From contig OZ038464.1 in assembly GCA_964036295.1 (NCBI GenBank), positions 15,616,443-15,680,442 of the forward strand: DNA of 64,000 bases, in the 5' to 3' direction. Both the position numbers and the translations under genes were made by a program. The first letter of the stretch is position 1. Each line of letters opens with the position of its first letter. Origin of the DNA: Plumapathes pennacea. Its lineage: Eukaryota > Cnidaria > Anthozoa > Antipatharia > Myriopathidae. The notes below the pieces were generated by a model. That model saw nothing but the letters and a program-made list of their open reading frames with translations. It was not told where the DNA came from and did not search any database. This document shows, in pieces, positions 59,395 to 64,000 of this stretch.

Positions 59395-59497
59395 AATCCA
59401 GAAGTAAGTTTGATGATGCCGCGCAAAACGAATTTTCCAGCAGTGCAGCAGAAAACATTAAGTCCTATAGCGGGCGAAGAATCCACTCCAACTATCA
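59395..59497 (+). CDS. Gene 2 linker exon
   Basis: 34 codons plus one base, phase 0 in and phase 1 out, acceptor TTTTATTGCCACCAG, donor ATCA|GTAAGA. It reads NPEVSLMMPRKTNFPAVQQ, then KTLSPIAGEESTPTI. It corresponds to the gene 1 exon at 14998-15073 in position, phase and sequence. The phase-1 exit matches the ankyrin exon at 63476. Confidence 0.65.
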
Positions 59498-62400
59498 GTA
59501 AGAACTATTTATTGTTTGATGCAACATTTCACTGTTCAGGAATTTTTCCAGAGAAGCGGGTCTTTCATTACATTTTTTTTTTCTTTTTTTTTTTTTTTAC
59601 ATAGAATAAGTTATTGTCGTTATCACATTACAAGCGCTTCGTTCGGCTGTTTTCTTCCATTAATAGTTTGGTTTATGCAGGAGCTTTATTCATTTATATG
59701 GGCAGGTGACAGATTGTTTGACATTTTAGGCCCATCACAAGTTACGTATATACCATACCATACCAAAGCAGATCTCCTTTTTAGGTTCCCTTTTAGGCCG
59801 CATTTTTCATGTCCACCGTTGCACGAAGTCGAACAAATTGCCTTTGACAGGCATTCAACTGCAGCAGATAACCTTGGCGGTTCTATTACCTCAGACGTTT
59901 TACTAGTATAAAGGTTATACGTTTGTTGTTAGAATGGGGCTCTTCAAGAAATAGTGAATCTCACAGTAGGTCAGCGTCAGGAATTTTTTTTAACGTGCCC
60001 TAAAAGTTGGGCAATTTTATATTTTCTTCAATTTTTAGAGTCAGTAATACGCACAAGTATATGGCCAGCATAACTTGCCATCTTCAATGATTTCCAAACA
60101 AAGAATAGTCCTTATGCAACTTGCGAAAATTATCGTTCCCATTTCAGCGCCCGCGACGAGCAAAACATTTCGTTAAAACTTGGATCCTTCATCCAGAAAC
60201 GTTGAAATTTGCAGTGGCGACTGCTCAATTTTCTCCGACTGTACTTAGCTTTTCCTTCCTAATAAAAAATCTCTGCGTGGCGTGATTTGTACTTTGTTGT
60301 GCTCAAGTCAGCTCCACTAACCTTTACTATGCTTCAAAGCGGAACTCGTTTCATAGTTCATTTTCCCAGTTGGCAAGATTTCTACCCATTATGGCACGTG
60401 ATTGGTAGCAATATTCAATATTCGACTTTATTGTCTATTCAATGGTAATATAGTCATTAAATGATCATTCAACTTCAGTTCAACGGCCATTCAATGGCAA
60501 TAATTCAACGATCATTCAACTTCAATTCAACGGCCATTAAAAGCAATAATTCAACGAGCTTAACAACTTGCTGAGGTTCTGCAAGATGACACCACAATTC
60601 CCCCACTAACAATGTGTTACAGCACAGAATCATTAGGTTAAAGGCTGAATAACTGTACAAGACTCACTAGAACTGCTTGTGAAAGAAGTGATTAATATGG
60701 AAGCCCAAGTATGAAAATTGATGTTGAATGATCAATGATAATTTCTTTGTAACACGCGTTTAATTTGTTTGCAGTGCGCTCTTTATTATAGGAAACTTTG
60801 TTATTTTGTTTGCAAGGAATTTATTTTTTGCAGAGTTGTCCATTATGGGCCTCCGTAGTAAACGAATGGTGATTACCAAACCGAAAATAGAGAGAATCCC
60901 GCATCTGCGATTATCTTATTTCTAGTTATTGGACGAGTTGAGGAAGGGATTCCATCAAAACAAATACTGAGTTTACTTTGTGAAGACTTTATCTTTTCTC
61001 AAAACAACGACCGCGCTTTTGTTTTGAATCGCTTTTGTTGCTCAGTCAATCCAAAAGATATACGCGCATTGGTTTTCTTTATACTTGCACAAAACGCATA
61101 AAATTCTTAAAATAGCTGCAGTAATTTGTTCCGCAGAAGTAAAATCACTGTTTAAGGCTCTTGGACTGAAGGGACGGGAAATATTTTGATACACCTTGGC
61201 AGATATTGTCATAAGAAATCATTTTACGTTTTACATTTTAGTTTATAAAAAACAGAAACGAGAAACTGTCCGCTGGTAGAAAATAGGGCCCATATTGGGC
61301 TTTTAAAGGCTAAAAGAAACTTTATATATTTTTAAGCAGCTTTTTACAGTCAGGCGATTGACTGTATTGAAAAGATGCTAAACATATTTAGTGTGTAGGA
61401 AAATGGATCCTCGTTGAATTTCCTACTTGAAAGGGAATACAGTATTCACGTATGCCGAATCTGGTACCGGGATGCAGCTGGTTAGCGGCGGAAATTCACC
61501 GTGACGGCAAGTTTCATTCACGGATTGTTTGTTTTAGGACTTGCTTATAACACCGGCCTAATATTTTGATGAATCGAATAATAATTCATACAGCTTGCGA
61601 ATAGCCGTGTTATCGCGGCGACAACTGTTCTTGTGACGTTTCACGGAGATTGCTAAACGACACTCCTGACATTACTCCATAGTTTGTGGTTCAAATTCAG
61701 CCATTTTAAGACAGTTAAAAACTAGAAAAGTTTATTACTGTGAAGAGTTTTATCTAAAGCCCATATTGCCGCATAATCCGCTTAATGTTTAGAAGAAAAA
61801 AGAACATTACTCCACTGAACGACAACAAAAGAGATAAGTAGATTCAAATTATTTGTTTGACTCAAAGGGAGTATTGTTCTAAACACAGAAAATTCTGTCT
61901 TGAAATCAGTACAAATTGCACTTAAAGATTTACTTCGTGTTTGTCTTGAATCCAATTTTATTCAGCATTTTACTGTGGAGTATTGTTGTGAGTAATGTCA
62001 AACTGGGCCAGACAAGGTCAAAGAAAGAGTCAAATTTCACTCGAGAATATGGTACCGGCTAATGAAAATAATGAAACTGTTATCTCCGAGGTCTGAAACA
62101 CGTATCGCATGTTTGTTTCACTGCATGATGCTCTGATAGCAGGCAGAATACAGTTCCAAAGCACACAATGTGACAAAACGACTCTAAGGAACGCAATCGG
62201 CACAAAACGGCTAAATCTTATACACTTTTGTCAATTGACTTTAACCAATTTTGAAATCACAGTTATCTTCTCTATAGAGCATTCATATACATGCCCAAGT
62301 TTGGTTGTTGTAACTTTTTGTCCCTCAGCTCCAAAAGCGTTTGAAATATTTTTATCGTTTTCAGCCAATCATGGTCAAAAGTCGTTGGGGCGCTCCCCAT

Positions 62401-63475
62401 ACGCACATCTGGAGCACAATGTAAATCCGTACAACCTATGGGGGTCTTACAATACTTGTTTTCAGGTCCCTCCTCCCTCCATTCAATGTTGGCCCGTGGT
62501 GCAGCTACAAGCCAAACCATGCTCAACTGCCCAACATTAAACAGTGGGGGAGGGGGTAAATTTGAAATCGTTCCAACAATTTTGACCATGATTGTACATT
62601 CGTGGAATAAAAGCATTCCAATCTTGAAAACACAAGATCCGTTTGGAAGAAACAAAATATTGTACGAGATGTGTGACAGGTTAAGAGCAGTAGTGAGACA
62701 AATTGAATGAATGTAAAGTTATGGATCGAGATAAATTGGGAAATAATTAGTGACATGCATTTGTGCATTCAAACTGCAAAGCTATCAAATCGGAGATAAC
62801 TGGCTGACTTTTCAGCAGTTTGTATTCTTCGCGCCTGCCGCACCTTTCCTACACCAATTGAAGTCGCCAAACGATACAATCTGTTTTGTCTGTGTGCCGT
62901 TTGTCGCTGTTATCCAAGTTGTTGATACTGACTTTATCTCAGTGAAGCAATATACAGGCTTCTGCTTTTCACAGTCCACTCTAGAGCTGGCGTAACCTTT
63001 TGTCGCTTTCCAAAGTTCAAGTTACAGTACGGTGCAGTGTTTGATGCATAACAGCAAATCGCACAAGAAAATCAAGGCGACAGAGTGATCAATCTAGCTC
63101 CAGTTACCAATCTGGGATAGTTCAGTCGCCATCATTTTCTCGCTTGGATTTAAACTCTTGCTCTAAGGCCCCGTTTATAAGGGGAATAGTTGTCCTGGGT
63201 ACCCGAGACAACCCTCCTCCGAGTTACCCGGGGCAAGCTAACTTTTCATTTACTCCTTTAAAACTTCAAACAATCGTTTATATCATGAGGATCGAGAAGA
63301 AGTCTATCAAGAAAATTTCACTCGTCACAAATGACTCCAGGTGACGAGCGACAACAAGTGTATGGTACGAGTAACAGCCAAACTAATAATTGATGTAAGA
63401 AAAGTGTGACACGAAATATTTGTTCTTTTTCATCTTTTGTAATAATACTCCTTTTTCTTAATCTTTAATTTTCAG
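59498..63475 (+). other. Gene 2 long intron
   Basis: T-rich run 59570-59600. A Helitron-like 3' end (TCTGCGATTATCTTATTTCTAGT) at 60904-60926, and around 60200-60330 sequence loosely like the element interior. AATTCAACGRYCATTCAAC-type tandem motifs at 60440-60560. 62653-62990 resembles the intron after the ankyrin exon, although no exon precedes it, so a duplicated ankyrin unit was probably lost here. I could not find counterparts of gene 1 linker exons 2 and 3. Confidence 0.5.
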
Positions 63476-63685
63476 AAAAGCCTCCCGCTCATCAGGTCAT
63501 CGAAACTGATGCTAATGGTTGGAGCACATTTCATCACGCATGCGCCGGAGGGAATGTAAAGTTGATTAAGATGCATCTACAGAAAGGAGTGGACATCAAT
63601 CTTACCGCTAATGACGGCAAAACCCCACTGTTGTGTGCGGCACTAAATGGTCATGTTGATGCCGTCAGCCTTCTCCTTTCCAAAG
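63476..63685 (+). CDS. Gene 2 ankyrin exon (two repeats)
   Basis: 70 codons, phase 1 at both ends, donor AAAG|GTACCG. Two ankyrin repeats, with GWSTFHHACAGGNVKLIKMH and DGKTPLLCAALNGHVDAVSL. It differs from 18009-18218 at only a handful of codons. The gene continues beyond the window, presumably into further ankyrin exons. Confidence 0.87.
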
Positions 63686-64000
63686 GTACCGTGTGATTTT
63701 CGTTCTTTGTAGCCGCACAATGTAAATGTACAGGATATGTGGCAGGTTAGGAGCAGTAGTGAGGCAAACTGCGAAGCCAGCCGGGGGAATGTAGCAGAAT
63801 GAGTGTAACATTGATCGTAGACGAGACAGGAAAATAGAAATGGGAAACAATGTTAGTGACATTTGTGAATTCAAACTGCATATTTCGTATCAAATCGGAG
63901 GTAAAATGATTAGATTTCCAGTAGTTTGTATTCCAAGTACCTGTCGCCGAGCGATGCAATCTGTTTTGTCTATGTGCCACTTTTTGTCAATATGCTGTTG
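63686..64000 (+). other. Gene 2 intron, window edge
   Basis: Similar to 18219-18540 and to 62653-62960. No exon within the part visible. Confidence 0.6.

Noticed and set aside
60180..60926. Fourth Helitron-like copy
   Set aside because: The 3' end motif at 60904-60926 is convincing but the interior similarity at 60200-60330 is in the opposite relative orientation, so I do not call one element.
1..64000. CRISPR arrays, bacterial operons, tRNA or rRNA genes
   Set aside because: Tandem repeats here lack short unique spacers, the genes are intron-bearing, and I found no tRNA cloverleaf or rRNA signature by reading.

Overview
The window is eukaryotic, AT-rich, intron-rich and full of repeats. 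The gene content (DZIP3-like HEPN domain, IRE1/RNase L-type kinase, ankyrin exons, a PHD/2A-bearing CR1/L2-like LINE, Helitron-like and Tourist-like elements) fits an anthozoan cnidarian, most likely a stony coral. That assignment is inference from family distribution; no species marker is present.

Layout. 1-14,000 holds no convincing gene. It is a mosaic of dispersed repeats (286-551 = 1383-1648; a circularly permuted family at 2545-3330 and 7130-8385 with an inverted partner at 3595-4229), small terminal-inverted-repeat elements (4231-4617, 4826-5053), a 163-bp tandem array, a Helitron-like element (11203-12570) and a CpG-rich quasi-palindromic block (13210-13820). Gene 1 (+ strand) runs from 14,017 to about 42,431: an IRE1/RNase L-like kinase exon, three small linker exons, an ankyrin exon, a tandem array of seven ~1.5-kb units that each carry one 198-bp ankyrin exon, one more ankyrin exon and a possible terminal exon. 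Every internal junction after the kinase/linker boundary is phase 1, so exons can be added or lost without breaking the frame. One array exon is split by a nearly full-length LINE on the opposite strand (24088-27937). From 43,855 a short unrecognised gene (gene 3) is suggested by three phase-compatible exons. 47,400-55,700 is again repeats and small foldback elements.

Gene 2 (+ strand) starts at 55,751 and leaves the window on the right: a DZIP3-like HEPN exon with a coiled coil, a kinase exon closely related to gene 1, duplicated linker exons, then an ankyrin exon almost identical to that of gene 1 together with its flanking intron. Genes 1 and 2 are tandem paralogues in the same orientation.

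Main point of interest. The inferred product order is HEPN - coiled coil - IRE1/RNase L-type kinase (DFN instead of DFG) - ankyrin repeats. This uses the same three kinds of module as RNase L (ankyrin - kinase - KEN, where KEN belongs to the HEPN superfamily) but in another order, and with an ankyrin section that is being amplified by tandem duplication. A sensor/effector role in RNA-directed innate immunity is a plausible hypothesis, not shown by the sequence. All multi-exon models are my own reading of splice sites and phase and need transcript support.
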